From NCBI GenBank assembly GCA_963784995.1, contig CAWATZ010000006.1, forward strand, positions 124,001 through 188,000: a stretch of DNA of 64,000 bases, given 5' to 3'. This document shows positions 52,518 through 62,658 of this stretch, piece after piece; position 1 is the stretch's first letter, and each line of letters opens with the position of its first letter. A program made the translations under genes and the position numbers. Under the pieces are notes generated by a model. It was not told the origin of the DNA and did no database searches. It saw only the letters and a list, made by a program, of their open reading frames with translations. The stretch is from CAWATZ01 sp963784995. Lineage in GTDB: Bacteria; Planctomycetota; Planctomycetia; Gemmatales; Gemmataceae.

Positions 52518-55304
52518 TCACTTGCCCGGCGGCAGGGGCACCACGAACGTCCAGCCCGCGCTGGTCAGGATGGCCTGGCCCGCCGGGACCTTGCGTTTCT
52601 CACCCTGCCCCTGCCAGCCGACAACAAGCTCCTCACCTTCCGAGATGCGATAGCCAAACGCTGTTCCGGCTTTGCTGTCGCCCGGCAGCGACTTCAGCAC
52701 CTTCGGCGTCAGCTCCTCCAGCGTCCGGGCCTGCTGACCCGTCTCCGCCTGGTAGAGCCGCAGTGCGACCATCAGTTCGCTGGCCCACAGTCGGGTTTGC
52801 GGTTTCGGTTGGCCCCGCCCTGACCAGGGATGGTGGTCGGCGAAGTAGGCTTCGATCTGGTTGACCGGCCGGGGCAAGGACGACCAATCCACCTTGCGAT
52901 GAACCAGCAATCGAACCAGCCGTTCTTGCCGGGCCTGCTCCCACGGCGTTCGCCAGACCAGGGCCATCATCCCGGCCAGCTGGCCCCGGTCGCCCGGGAC
53001 GGAATGCAACTCGTTCCGAATCCACGCTTCCGGCTGCTGCACCAGGTGCATCGCCACCAGGTAATCGGCCCGCAAGCTGTTGTCCCTGTCCCGGGCGTTG
53101 GCCTTTTCCTGTTCGGTCAGCAGGTCGAGGACCTGACGCAGCAGGTCGGGCCGATTGTCCAGGCGTTCCAACCAGAGTTCAACACCCCGGAGCAGGTGGT
53201 GCTGGGCCCCCTCGGCACGCACGGCAACGTCCGTCGGTTCCAGGTGCCGTACCTGACGAACCAGGGCCAGGCCGGTCGCCAGGTTCTCGACGAACACCGC
53301 CGGGTCACCCTGGGCTTGCCGCTCCAGGCCCCGGGCCACCAGCAGCCGGGCCGCCAGCGGAGCATGCTGCGCTGACAGCGGCGCTTCCAACCACTGGTTT
53401 CGCCCCTGCACGTCCTCGATCACACTGAGCGGCAACGGCGCCGCCTGTTCGAGTTCGCGGGCCCAGTTCTGGCGAAACACCTTGTCCAGCCAGAAAGAGA
53501 GTTCACGGTCTTCGTCCGGCCGCCAGCCCCGCTCCGCGACCAGGGACGCGACGGAAACGAATTTGCCGTCGGTCTCTTCCAGCTTGGCGACCGCCCTCAA
53601 GGCGTTCCGTACCAGATCCCCGGCCTTCTCTTTTCTGTCAGCCGCCAGTGTCTGTTCAAACCCTTCCAGGTCCAGCTCGTCCGCGACCAGCGGCACCTCG
53701 ACCACACGGTAAGCGATGGCACCGGCATACCACAGCGCTGCCAGGCCGAGGCCAAGCGTCAGCCCGACCACCGCGCGGCGGGCACCCAGATGGCCAGTCG
53801 CCCACGGCCAGAACAGCAGCCGCGACGTGAGCAACAGCAGCAGCGGCGTGCCCCAGACCTGCCAGGCGTGCAGACCGCCGACCAGCATCGACGGACCCCA
53901 CAGCAGCCCCAGCAGCAGCGCCCCGCCCAGAGCCACCACCCCGGAGACGATCGGCTTGTTAATCAGCTGGCCCGCCAGAACGCCCAGGCAGAAACCATAG
54001 CCCAGCCACAGGGTCAGATAGGGCCCCAGTTGCAGGAACGGCAGGGTCCGCTCGATCTCGGTCGGTAGCACTGAAGGGTCCACCTCACGCCGCATCGCCA
54101 AGATCAGGAGCCGTACCGCCGCCGGGATCAGCAGCAGCAGGGCCACTCCGATCGCCAGGATCAGGTGGAAACCGACCTTGACCGTCCAGACCACGCCGGG
54201 CGGCAGCCGTTGCTCGCTCAGCATGCGGCCCGAGCGTTCGGTCTGCTCGTCGGTGAAGACGGCGATGCCTGCCAGCGCACCCAGAAGCACCGTCAGCACC
54301 GGCCAGGCCGTGACTCCCAGGGGCAAGATCATCCCGATCACCGGATACGCGACCGCCAGCCAGCAGAACAGCCGGCCCGACTGCCGCCAGTCAAGCCAGA
54401 GCAGCGCTGCCACCTGGCTGCGCCAGCGGATCGCGCTGTCCTGGCCCCCCGGCTGGCTGGCCGCTTCCGTGGGCGGAGCGATCGGGCCGGGCACCCTCTT
54501 GGCAGGCCGCTTGCGCCAGCTTTCCCGGGCGCGGCTCGGCCTCGGCCTCGGCCGGGGTTGCTCGGAGGGCCAGCCGGACGGATGCGGGGCCGTCACGATG
54601 CTGGTCGATTGCCGGCGGACGGGGAGGAGCAGGGGAGGCTCCTCGTCAGGTCCGTCGCTCTGCCGCGACCAATCGACCCGTCCATAGGTGAGCGCCGAGA
54701 GGATGATCAGGAGTTCCGCCAGCAGCACGCACAGGCAGAACAGGGGCAGCGGCCCGTAGGGAGCCAGCTCGCGGATTTGCAAGATCACGGCGTAGACGCC
54801 AATCAGCACCGGGGCCGCCAGCGCCTGGCCCACGACTCCGGCCAGGACCGCCCCCATCGAGGTCCGGGTCCGGCCCGAGAAGAACAACCCCCAGGAAAAA
54901 CCCATTCCCCCCACCCCGACCAGGGCCACCAGCCCGACCGCCGCCCGGCCCGGGTCCGGAAGCGCGTCCGATCCAATCAGGATTGCCCAGAGGACCAGGA
55001 CGTGAGCCAGCACCAGCGCGACGCCGCTGAGGCACTTCACCCCCCAGACCGCCAGCTTCCTGGCCGGCAGCGTTTCCAGGAACGCCGCCGTTCCGCCCTC
55101 CCGCTCCCCCGCCAGCAGGATGGCCCCGACCACCATGCCGTAGACGTAGGCGATGGTGCCGAAGTACAGGTTGAGCACCCACCGCGGCATGTCGGGCTCC
55201 AGCACGGTGATTTGCAGCACCAGCACGACCACCGCCAGCAACGCCATGGCCAGCCAGATCAGCCGTTGCTCGCGATAGACCTTCCAGACCAGTACGCCAC
55301 TCAT
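52518..55304 (-). CDS. Giant ABC-2-type permease paralogue 1
   Basis: 928 residues, intact. The N-terminus MSGVLVWKVYREQRLIWLAM is shared by all three paralogues. Two six-helix ABC-2 permease modules flank a Pro/Arg-rich cytoplasmic linker (about 215-300). The first includes GMVVGAILLAGEREGGTAAF and GFSWGLFFSGRTRTSMGAVL. The second includes VAVFTDEQTERSGRMLSEQR-type sequence. The C-terminal ~350 residues are soluble and helical. They end in a pilin-like planctomycete motif, LMVALRLYQAETGQQARTLE and ELTPKVL. It lies last in the apparent operon GntR-ATPase-permease 3-permease 2-permease 1, so the ATPase at 61708-62658 probably energises all three. Confidence 0.78.
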   Translation of the reverse strand: MSGVLVWKVYREQRLIWLAMALLAVVVLVLQITVLEPDMPRWVLNLYFGTIAYVYGMVVGAILLAGEREGGTAAFLETLPARKLAVWGVKCLSGVALVLAHVLVLWAILIGSDALPDPGRAAVGLVALVGVGGMGFSWGLFFSGRTRTSMGAVLAGVVGQALAAPVLIGVYAVILQIRELAPYGPLPLFCLCVLLAELLIILSALTYGRVDWSRQSDGPDEEPPLLLPVRRQSTSIVTAPHPSGWPSEQPRPRPRPSRARESWRKRPAKRVPGPIAPPTEAASQPGGQDSAIRWRSQVAALLWLDWRQSGRLFCWLAVAYPVIGMILPLGVTAWPVLTVLLGALAGIAVFTDEQTERSGRMLSEQRLPPGVVWTVKVGFHLILAIGVALLLLIPAAVRLLILAMRREVDPSVLPTEIERTLPFLQLGPYLTLWLGYGFCLGVLAGQLINKPIVSGVVALGGALLLGLLWGPSMLVGGLHAWQVWGTPLLLLLTSRLLFWPWATGHLGARRAVVGLTLGLGLAALWYAGAIAYRVVEVPLVADELDLEGFEQTLAADRKEKAGDLVRNALRAVAKLEETDGKFVSVASLVAERGWRPDEDRELSFWLDKVFRQNWARELEQAAPLPLSVIEDVQGRNQWLEAPLSAQHAPLAARLLVARGLERQAQGDPAVFVENLATGLALVRQVRHLEPTDVAVRAEGAQHHLLRGVELWLERLDNRPDLLRQVLDLLTEQEKANARDRDNSLRADYLVAMHLVQQPEAWIRNELHSVPGDRGQLAGMMALVWRTPWEQARQERLVRLLVHRKVDWSSLPRPVNQIEAYFADHHPWSGRGQPKPQTRLWASELMVALRLYQAETGQQARTLEELTPKVLKSLPGDSKAGTAFGYRISEGEELVVGWQGQGEKRKVPAGQAILTSAGWTFVVPLPPGK

Positions 55305-55344
55305 GGTCCTGTCTCCGTATCTCTTGTCCTCGCTGTCCCGGTTG

Positions 55345-58300
55345 CTATTTCGACTTCGTGATTTTGTCCCACCGGCCCGGGAAAACCTTGACCACGGGCT
55401 CGTTCAGGCTTTCGCGCAATTGTTCCCGGATGGCCAGCGTCGCCGCTCGTACCGTCAATCCTTTGACGGAAACCTTGCCGTATTTTGCGCCCAAATCGAT
55501 TTCGCCATTGTCGGCGTTGACCTTGTAACTGCCGTAAATCGGCGCCCACGACCAGGTGCCGGAAACCAGGATCGTTAGCTCTTGCCCACCAACGACTCGA
55601 TGGGGCTGCCTGGGTTCGGACACGTTTCGCCAGCCCGAGACGTGGCCAGCCGGCCTGATTGAAGCGGCTGGGTTTTTCAATTTCTTGGCTAACTGAGACA
55701 TCACGGCTGTGCAGGCTTCTTCGAGCGTCAGGCCCTTGACGAGGACGCTGCCGTAACGCTCGTCGAGGTCGAGAGTGCCATCGGCGTCAACGAAGTAAGG
55801 GCCACCAATTGGATCGTTCGGGAGCCCTTCCGCCACTGTAACTTGCAGGACGTCGTAGGGTTTCAGGATGACCTGCGGCAGAGGCACCAGGAACATCTCA
55901 CTCTTGAAGGTCAAAAGCGCCTGCCCCGGCGGAAGAGGCAATTCCTCGGGCCAGTCCGGGTTTTCTTTCCCGTCGGAAAGCCAGTAGTCGATCGGCTCTC
56001 CGGTGCCGGGGTCAATGGGCACACTCGGCAGAATGTTTGGCGTCAGTTCCTCCAGATTCCGGGCTGGCCGACCGGCCTCTGCCTGGAACAGACGTAGGGC
56101 CACCATTACTTTCCGAGCCTGCACCGGGGTGGTGGTGTCCTTGAATGGGGCGTAGGTGTTCCAGGAGTGATACCCCGGAAACAGCACCTTGCGCGACAGC
56201 AGCGAGGGCAAGGGACAGGCAACCCCACCCTCGTTGGCCAGCTGGCGGATCAGCCGCTGCAGCCGGGCTTGCTCCCAGGGCGTCTGCCAGGCGGTCGCCA
56301 TCAGGGCCGCCAGGAGGTCGCCTTCGGCGTGCTGGCCCCGGACGACCTGGCAAGCCCACGATTCCGGCCGCCTGACCGCGTTCATGGCGATCAGGTAATC
56401 GGCGCGGTAGGCATTGTCCGCTTCCTCCGCAGTGGCCTGTTCGTGTCGGCGCAGCAGCTCCAGGGCCCGGCGCAGCAGATCGGGCCGGCCGTGCAGGCGC
56501 TCCAGCCAGCGCTCCACGCCGCGCAGCAAGTCCCGTTCCGCAGGCTCGGCAATGGGATAAAGCGGGGCCGGCGCCAGGTGACGCAGTTGCCGGATCAGGG
56601 CCAGCCCGGTTTCCAGGTGTTCGAGAAACACCGCTGGGTCGCCCCGAGCTTGCAACTGCAGCCCTCGCGCCACCAGCACCTGAACCACCTCCGCGTCCTG
56701 GTTCCGAAACGTTGCAGTCGTGCGATCCCCTGGGAACCTGCTTTGCACGTCCTCGACCACGCCGAGCGGTCGCCGAACCGTTTCGGCCAGCTTGTCGGGC
56801 CAGGGGCATCGGTAGAACGCATCCAGCCAGCTGGATGGCGTCTCCCGTTCGTGTTTCCACCACCCCTCGCTGGGAATGTTCAGGCTTTGCAGTTCGTCCC
56901 ACCCGATCCTCCATCTTTGCGGCCGGTCCCATTTGCCCCTCCATTCTTTCTCCTGGAGCGTGGTAACTCCGTTGACGATCGTGCGGAGGCGAAACCCGGT
57001 CTCGGTTTTGCGCGCCGCCTCCAGGGAACGCTCGAAGCCCGCCAGGTCCAGCCGATCCTCCACCAGCGGCACTTCGATCACACGATAGGTCAGGGCCCCG
57101 ACAAACCACAGCACCGCCAGCGTCAGCCCCGAGGCCAGCCGCAACGTGGCCCTGCGCGAGCCGAGTTGGTCGGTCGCCCACGGCCAGAGCAACAACCGGA
57201 CCGTCAGCAGAAGCAGCACCGGCACACCCCAGTATTGCCAGGCGTGCAGACCGCCCACCAGCGCCGACGGCAGCCACAGTCCCACCAACAGCAGCGAGGC
57301 AGCCACGGCGACCGCTCCCACAATCACCGGCTTGCGGAAGAACAAGCCGCACAGACAGCTGACGCTGAAACCATGCACGAGCCCCAGAATCAGATACGGT
57401 CCCATCTGCACGTAGGGGGCCAGCAGGTGCATCGGTGTCGGGTCTTTGGGCCTGGCTCCCAGCACTTGCAGGAACGCGACCCGGACCGCAGCCGGGAGCA
57501 GCATCAGCTGGACCACGCCCAGCGCCAGGACCAGGCGGGCCCCGACCTTCACGGCCCAGACCCGGCCCAGTGGCAGCCGTTGCTCCGCCAGGAAACGCGC
57601 GCTGGCCTGGACCTGTTCGCCGGCGAAGACACTGACCCCGGCGATCACGCCCAGCAGTAGCGTCAGCACCGGCCAGCCCAGCACCCCCAGGGACAGGCAG
57701 CCCGCGACCAGGCCGGCACCCGCCAGCCACAGGAAGAGTTTGCCCCCCTGACGCATCTCCAGCCAGAACACCGCGCTCAGCTGCCTCACCCAGCCCGGTG
57801 GCCCCGTGCCATCGGCCGGCTCCGGCACCGGCCGGGCGGGTGCTGCCGAGGGGGGTTGACGCGGCGGGGTCAGCCAGGGGTCTTCCGGTCCAACGTCCGG
57901 GGCTGGCTGCTGCCGCTGTTCGCCGAGGGAGGGCCCATCATCGAGGAGGAAGCGAGCGGCCTGCAGTTCCAGCTCCGGGGAGGCGGGATCGGACTCCGGA
58001 GGGAAATCGCCCGCGCACACCTTCCTGTCATCCACTTGCGGCCGCTGATCGCGCCGGGCCTCGCTCGCCCCCGATCCCAGGATCAGTCCCACGACCACCG
58101 GCAGACAGCACAAGACCAGGGAGAGGGGCTCGACCGGCGAGCCGGGCGGCGTATGCATCAGGTCAAGGAGCGCGTTGGAGATGGCAATGGTGATCGGTGC
58201 CGCCACGATCTGTCCCACCATCGCGGCGAAGATCGCTCCCATGGCGGTTTTGGTTTGGCCCGAGAAGAACAGTCCCCAGGCGAAACCCAGCGTTGCCACT

Positions 58301-58686
58301 CCCGCCAGGGCCAGCAGCAGCACCAAGCCCCAGGACCAATCCACCAGGATCGCATCCAGCAGCAGGAGCCAGAGCAACACCACCTGGGCCAGCACCAGCA
58401 CCAGACCGGACCAGCATTTGACCCACCAGACGGTCACCCGTTTGACCGGCAGGACTTCCAGAAAGGTCGCGGTCCCCGCCTCCCTCTCGCCGGCCAGCAG
58501 CACCGCCCCGACCACCAGCCCGTAGACGTACGCAAACAGGCAGAACAGCCGGCCCAGGGCTTCCCGCTGCAGGTCGCGCTCCAGCAGCGTCAACCGCAGC
58601 AGCACGGCGCACCCCGCCAGCACGGCCATGGCCAGCCAGACCAGGCGTTGCTCCCGGTAGACCTTCCAGACCAGCACTTTGGTCAT
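55345..58686 (-). CDS. Giant ABC-2-type permease paralogue 2 with tandem polysaccharide-export-like domains
   Basis: 1,113 residues, intact. It has the same plan as paralogue 1 (two ABC-2 modules, linker, soluble C-terminal domain with LMVALRLFQAEAG-type motif and ELTPNILPSVPIDPGTGEP). The last ~175 residues (from about 939) add two copies of a polysaccharide export (Wza-like, Poly_export) domain: LKPYDVLQVTVAEGLPND with YFVDADGTLDLDERYGSVLV and KGLTLEEACTAV, then QELTILVSGTW with KVNADNGEIDLGAKYGKVSV and KGLTVRAATLAI. This fusion is unusual because such domains normally sit in outer-membrane or periplasmic export proteins. The gap to paralogue 1 is 40 bp. Confidence 0.8.
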   Translation of the reverse strand: MTKVLVWKVYREQRLVWLAMAVLAGCAVLLRLTLLERDLQREALGRLFCLFAYVYGLVVGAVLLAGEREAGTATFLEVLPVKRVTVWWVKCWSGLVLVLAQVVLLWLLLLDAILVDWSWGLVLLLALAGVATLGFAWGLFFSGQTKTAMGAIFAAMVGQIVAAPITIAISNALLDLMHTPPGSPVEPLSLVLCCLPVVVGLILGSGASEARRDQRPQVDDRKVCAGDFPPESDPASPELELQAARFLLDDGPSLGEQRQQPAPDVGPEDPWLTPPRQPPSAAPARPVPEPADGTGPPGWVRQLSAVFWLEMRQGGKLFLWLAGAGLVAGCLSLGVLGWPVLTLLLGVIAGVSVFAGEQVQASARFLAEQRLPLGRVWAVKVGARLVLALGVVQLMLLPAAVRVAFLQVLGARPKDPTPMHLLAPYVQMGPYLILGLVHGFSVSCLCGLFFRKPVIVGAVAVAASLLLVGLWLPSALVGGLHAWQYWGVPVLLLLTVRLLLWPWATDQLGSRRATLRLASGLTLAVLWFVGALTYRVIEVPLVEDRLDLAGFERSLEAARKTETGFRLRTIVNGVTTLQEKEWRGKWDRPQRWRIGWDELQSLNIPSEGWWKHERETPSSWLDAFYRCPWPDKLAETVRRPLGVVEDVQSRFPGDRTTATFRNQDAEVVQVLVARGLQLQARGDPAVFLEHLETGLALIRQLRHLAPAPLYPIAEPAERDLLRGVERWLERLHGRPDLLRRALELLRRHEQATAEEADNAYRADYLIAMNAVRRPESWACQVVRGQHAEGDLLAALMATAWQTPWEQARLQRLIRQLANEGGVACPLPSLLSRKVLFPGYHSWNTYAPFKDTTTPVQARKVMVALRLFQAEAGRPARNLEELTPNILPSVPIDPGTGEPIDYWLSDGKENPDWPEELPLPPGQALLTFKSEMFLVPLPQVILKPYDVLQVTVAEGLPNDPIGGPYFVDADGTLDLDERYGSVLVKGLTLEEACTAVMSQLAKKLKNPAASIRPAGHVSGWRNVSEPRQPHRVVGGQELTILVSGTWSWAPIYGSYKVNADNGEIDLGAKYGKVSVKGLTVRAATLAIREQLRESLNEPVVKVFPGRWDKITKSK

Positions 58687-58712
58687 GGTCCTGTCTCCGT
58701 TTCGGGCTTTCT

Positions 58713-58863
58713 TTCTCCCCTCTCCCCTTGAGGGAGAGGGGGTGGGGTGAGGGGAAGAGCCTGGCTGATTTATCGTTTCGCACTGATCCAGGTGAGCGCG
58801 AAACGATAAATCGAAGACAACCCTTCACCCCCAAACCCTCTCCCTCAAGGGGAGAGGGGAGAA
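58713..58863. repeat. Nested palindromes P16 between permease 3 and permease 2
   Basis: The outer arms 58713-58756 (CTCCCCTCTCCCCTTGAGGG…) and 58821-58863 are near-complements. Inside the loop is a second, unrelated palindrome, GATTTATCGTTTCGC at 58767-58781, mirrored exactly at 58798-58812. This inner element matches the core of P8. Confidence 0.92.
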
Positions 58864-58872
58864 GGATCTCCG

Positions 58873-61711
58873 TCACTTCTGCGGCGGCAGCGGCACCCGG
58901 AACGTCTCCCCCTTGATGGTCAAGGTCCCCTGCCCCGCTGGACCTTTGTCGCCGCCGGCCAGCCGATAGCCGACCGGCTGGCCAGTGGCGCGGTCAATGG
59001 GCACCGCCGGGAGAATGTTCGGCGTCAACTCCTCCAGCGTCCGGGCCGGCCGACCGGCCTCCACCTGGAAAAGCCGCAGAGCGACCATCAATTCCCGGGC
59101 CTGCACCCGGGTCGTGTCCTGGAGAGAGGCGTAGCTGTTCTGGGATTGGTAACCCGGAAACAGCAACTTGCGCGTCAGCGGCGGCGGCAAGGGATGAGCC
59201 ACGGCCCCCTCGTTCGCCAGTTGGCGGATCAGCCGCTGCAGCCGGGCCTCCTCCCACGGCGTCTTCCAGGACGCTGCCGTCAGCCCGGCCAGCAGGTTGC
59301 CGTCCGCGTGCTGGGAACGCAAGACCCTGCACGCCCACGAATCCGGGCCGCCCGCCACCTTCACCGCGTTCATCGCCACCAGGTAATCGGCACGCAGGGC
59401 GTTGTCTCCTTCCTTCACTGTCGCCTGCTCGTGCCGGCGCAGCAGCTCCAGGGCCCGGCGAAGCAGATCGGGCCGGCCGTCCAGACGTTCCAGCCAGCGC
59501 TCCACGCCGCGCAGCAGGTCCAGTTCCGCGGACACGGCATGGGGATAGAGGGGTGACGGCTCCAGATGGCGAACCTGCCGCACCAATGCCAGCCCCGTCT
59601 CCAGGTGTTCGAGAAACGCAGCCGGGTCGCCCCGGGCTTGCAACTGCAAGTCCTCGGGCCACCAGCACCTGGGCCACCGAGGGTGCGAGTTCGATTGCCA
59701 GCGCCGGCGTTGGAATCAGCTGATCCTTCGGACTCATGCCCTGCACGTCCTCGACCACGCCGAGCGGTCGGCGCACTGTTTCCCCTAACTGCCCGCACCA
59801 CGGCAGACGGAAGAACTCATCCAGCCAGCGGGACAACCACTCCTCCTTGGCCGGCCAGCCATCGGCGGGAATCTTCAGCCTCTCCAGCTCGCTCCACCCA
59901 TCCCCCCATCCCTCCCGCTGCAGCCTGGGGACCTGGTTCAGAGCGGTACGGAGGCGAATCCCCGTCTCGGTTTTGCGCGCGTCCTCCAGAGATTGCTCAA
60001 AGCCGGCCAGGTCCAGCCGGTCTTCCACCGAGGGCACCTCAAGGACACGGTAGGCGAGCGATCCGACAAACCACAGGAGCGCCAGGGTCAGCCCCGAGGC
60101 CAGCCGCACCACAGCTGTGCGTGAGCCAAGCCGGCCGGTCGCCCACGGCCAGACCAGCAGCCGCACCGTCAGCAACAGCAGGATCGGCAGGCCCCAGTAT
60201 TGCCAGGCGTGCAAGCCGCCGACGACCAGCGAGGGAACCCACAGCAGAAGGAACAGCAGCGACGCGGCCACGGCGATGGCCCCGGCGATCACCGGCTTGC
60301 GGAAGAGCAGGCCGCACAGGCAGCCGATGCTGAAACCATGCACCAGCCCCACGGTCAGGTACGGTCCCAGTTGCAGATACGGGGCCAGCAGGTGGAGCTG
60401 CGTCGGGGCTGCGTCGAAAGCGCCGAATTCCAGCACCTCCCGGATCGCGACCCAGACCGCAGCCGGGAGGAGCATCAGCTGGACACAGGCCAGCCCCAGG
60501 GCCAGGCGGGCGCCGACCTTGAAGGCCCAGATTCGGCCCAGCGGCAGCCGTTGCTCGGCCAGAAAGCGCTCGGTGGCCTGGACCTGTTCGCCAGCGAAGA
60601 CGCTGACCCCGGCGATCACGCCCAGCAGCAGCGTCAGCACCGGCCAGCCCAGCACCCACCACAAGGGCACGCAGCCCCCGACCAGGGCGGCACCCCCAGC
60701 CACAGGAACAGCATCCCGGACTGCCGCATCTCCAGCCAGCACACCGCGGCCAGCTGCGAACGCCAGGCCGGCAGCGGCGTTGCGGCGGCGGCCGGGCCCT
60801 TTTCCGGCGTTGAGGAAGCAGGCGTTTCCTCGCTCCGTTCCTTCTCTCTGGCGGGCCTATTTGCTGGCCGTCGCGAATCCTCTTGCCTTGCTCTTCGCGG
60901 CCGAGCCCGCCAGGGACCTGCCTCCGGGTCTTCCGGCTCGGGCCATTCGTCAAGGAGACTCGGTGCCGGCCGCTCGAACCGGGGAAGGGGTGGAGGAGAA
61001 TCCTGCTCGCGACTCCTGCCGAGCCACGGGCACGCGCTGATCGAGCCAGACGTGGAACACACCGGAAGCGATGATTGGCGCCACGATCAGCAGCAGGCCA
61101 AGCACCAGGAAGACCGTTCGCCGGATCGCCAGGAGTTGCTCGTCCGACAGGCTTCCGGGCGTTGCTTGCTGCACGTCGGTTCCGATCACGTAAATGAGGC
61201 CGTCCAGCCAGAACAGCGGCAGCACCGCGACCAGCTGTCCCCCGATCCCGGCGAAGATGGCCCCCATCGCGGTTTGCATTCGAGCCGAGAAGAACAGGCC
61301 CCAGGCAAAGCCCAGCAGCGCCGCGCCCAGCATCACCAGCAGAAACCACAGTCCCCAGGGCCAATCGCGCATGACCTCGGACAGCAGCAGATACCACAGG
61401 AACAGCACCTGCGTCAGGATCAGGAGAACGCCCGCCGTGCATTTCACCCACCAGACCGATACCCGCCTGACCGGCAAGGATTCCAGGAAAGCCGCCGTCC
61501 CTCCCTCCCTTTCCCCGGCCAGCAGGATGGCCCCGACCACCAGCCCGTAGACGTAGGCAAACGAACCGAAGAGAGTGCTCAAGGTGTCCCGCGGCAGGTC
61601 GCGCTCCATGATGGTCACGCGGAGCAGCACGGCACCGGCCGCCAGCACCGCAATGGCCAGCCAGACCCAGCGCTGCTCCCGGTACACCTTCCACACCAGC
61701 ACCCCGGTCAT
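58873..61711 (-). CDS. Giant ABC-2-type permease paralogue 3 (three frame breaks)
   Basis: The ATG at 61711 (MTGVLVWKVYREQRWVWLAI) overlaps the ATPase stop by ATGA. The domain plan matches the other paralogues: a first ABC-2 module (YGLVVGAILLAGEREGGTAA, GFAWGLFFSARMQTAMGAIF), a charged linker, a second module (GWPVLTLLLGVIAGVSVFAG, EQVQATERFLAEQRLPLGRI) and a helical C-terminal domain ending RTLEELTPNILPAVPIDRA. Frame changes near 61000, 60720 and 59650 interrupt it, but similarity continues throughout. About 945 residues in total. It has no polysaccharide-export domain. It probably forms membrane channels with the neighbouring ATPase. Confidence 0.78.
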
Positions 61712-62658
61712 GGGACTTCCTCCCGGTTGCTTTCCGTCAGGTCGGACCCCAGCAGTGAGCCATTCGCGGACGGCTGCGGCCGCTGCTGACCCAGCAAAGC
61801 CGTGTACATCTCCTCCAGGTCGAGCGGCTTTTCCTCCACCTCGCTGACGCCGTCGCTGCTCGCCAGCTGGACCAGGGCGTCCGGGTCCGGATCGAGCAGC
61901 ACCAGCTCCATCTGCCGGCCCAGCTGCTCGGTTTGCAGCAGCGTGCCCAGCCCGCTGGGATCGAAGGCCGTCTCACAGCGCATCCGCACCCGCACAAAGC
62001 GCTGCCGGACTTCATCCAGCAGCCCCGCCAGCAGCAGCTTGCCGTTGGAGAGGAAGGCGACGTGGCTGGCGACCCGCTCCACCTCGGCCACCGCATGGCT
62101 GGAGATCAGGATGGTCCGCCCGGCCCCGGCCTGCTCGACCATGCCGGCCAGGAACTCCTTGCGCGTGAACAGGTCCAGGCCCGAGGTCGGCTCATCGAGA
62201 ATCAGCACCTCGGGATCGATCGCCAGGGCCAGGGCCAGGCCGACCTTGGCATAGCCGCCCTTGGACAGGTCGCGCAGCCGGGCGCCGCGCTCCAGGCCCA
62301 GACGCTCGGCGATCCCCTGAAAACGCGATCGGTACGCCGGCTTGTGAAAGCCGCCGACGAACCAGCCGATCTCATCGACCGTCATCCAGTCGTAGAACTT
62401 CGGCCGTTCCGGGACGTAACCGATGCGCTGCCGCAGCTCCAGGGCGTCGCGCCAGCAATCCTTGCCAAGCACCTCGGCCCGGCCGCCGTCGGCCGGCAGC
62501 TGACCGGTGAGGATGCGGATGGTGGTCGATTTGCCCGCTCCGTTGTCTCCCAGAAGAGCGCAGATGGCCCCCGAGGAGACGGTCAGATCCAGGCCCTGCA
62601 CGGCGACCTTGCGGCCGAAACGCTTTCGCAGATGGTGAATGTTGATGACCGCGCTCAC
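61708..62658 (-). CDS. ABC transporter ATP-binding protein of the permease operon
   Basis: 316 residues, intact. Walker A is GDNGAGKSTTIRI, Walker B is VLILDEPTSGLDLF, the switch region is ILISSHAVAEVERVA, and the signature is LSKGGYAKVGLALALA, so SG of the canonical LSGGQ is replaced by KG. The C-terminal ~80 residues form a regulatory tail typical of drug/lipid-export ATPases. The start overlaps the GntR stop, and the stop overlaps the permease 3 start (both ATGA), indicating tight translational coupling. It should drive all three giant permeases. Confidence 0.88.
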   Translation of the reverse strand: MSAVINIHHLRKRFGRKVAVQGLDLTVSSGAICALLGDNGAGKSTTIRILTGQLPADGGRAEVLGKDCWRDALELRQRIGYVPERPKFYDWMTVDEIGWFVGGFHKPAYRSRFQGIAERLGLERGARLRDLSKGGYAKVGLALALAIDPEVLILDEPTSGLDLFTRKEFLAGMVEQAGAGRTILISSHAVAEVERVASHVAFLSNGKLLLAGLLDEVRQRFVRVRMRCETAFDPSGLGTLLQTEQLGRQMELVLLDPDPDALVQLASSDGVSEVEEKPLDLEEMYTALLGQQRPQPSANGSLLGSDLTESNREEVP

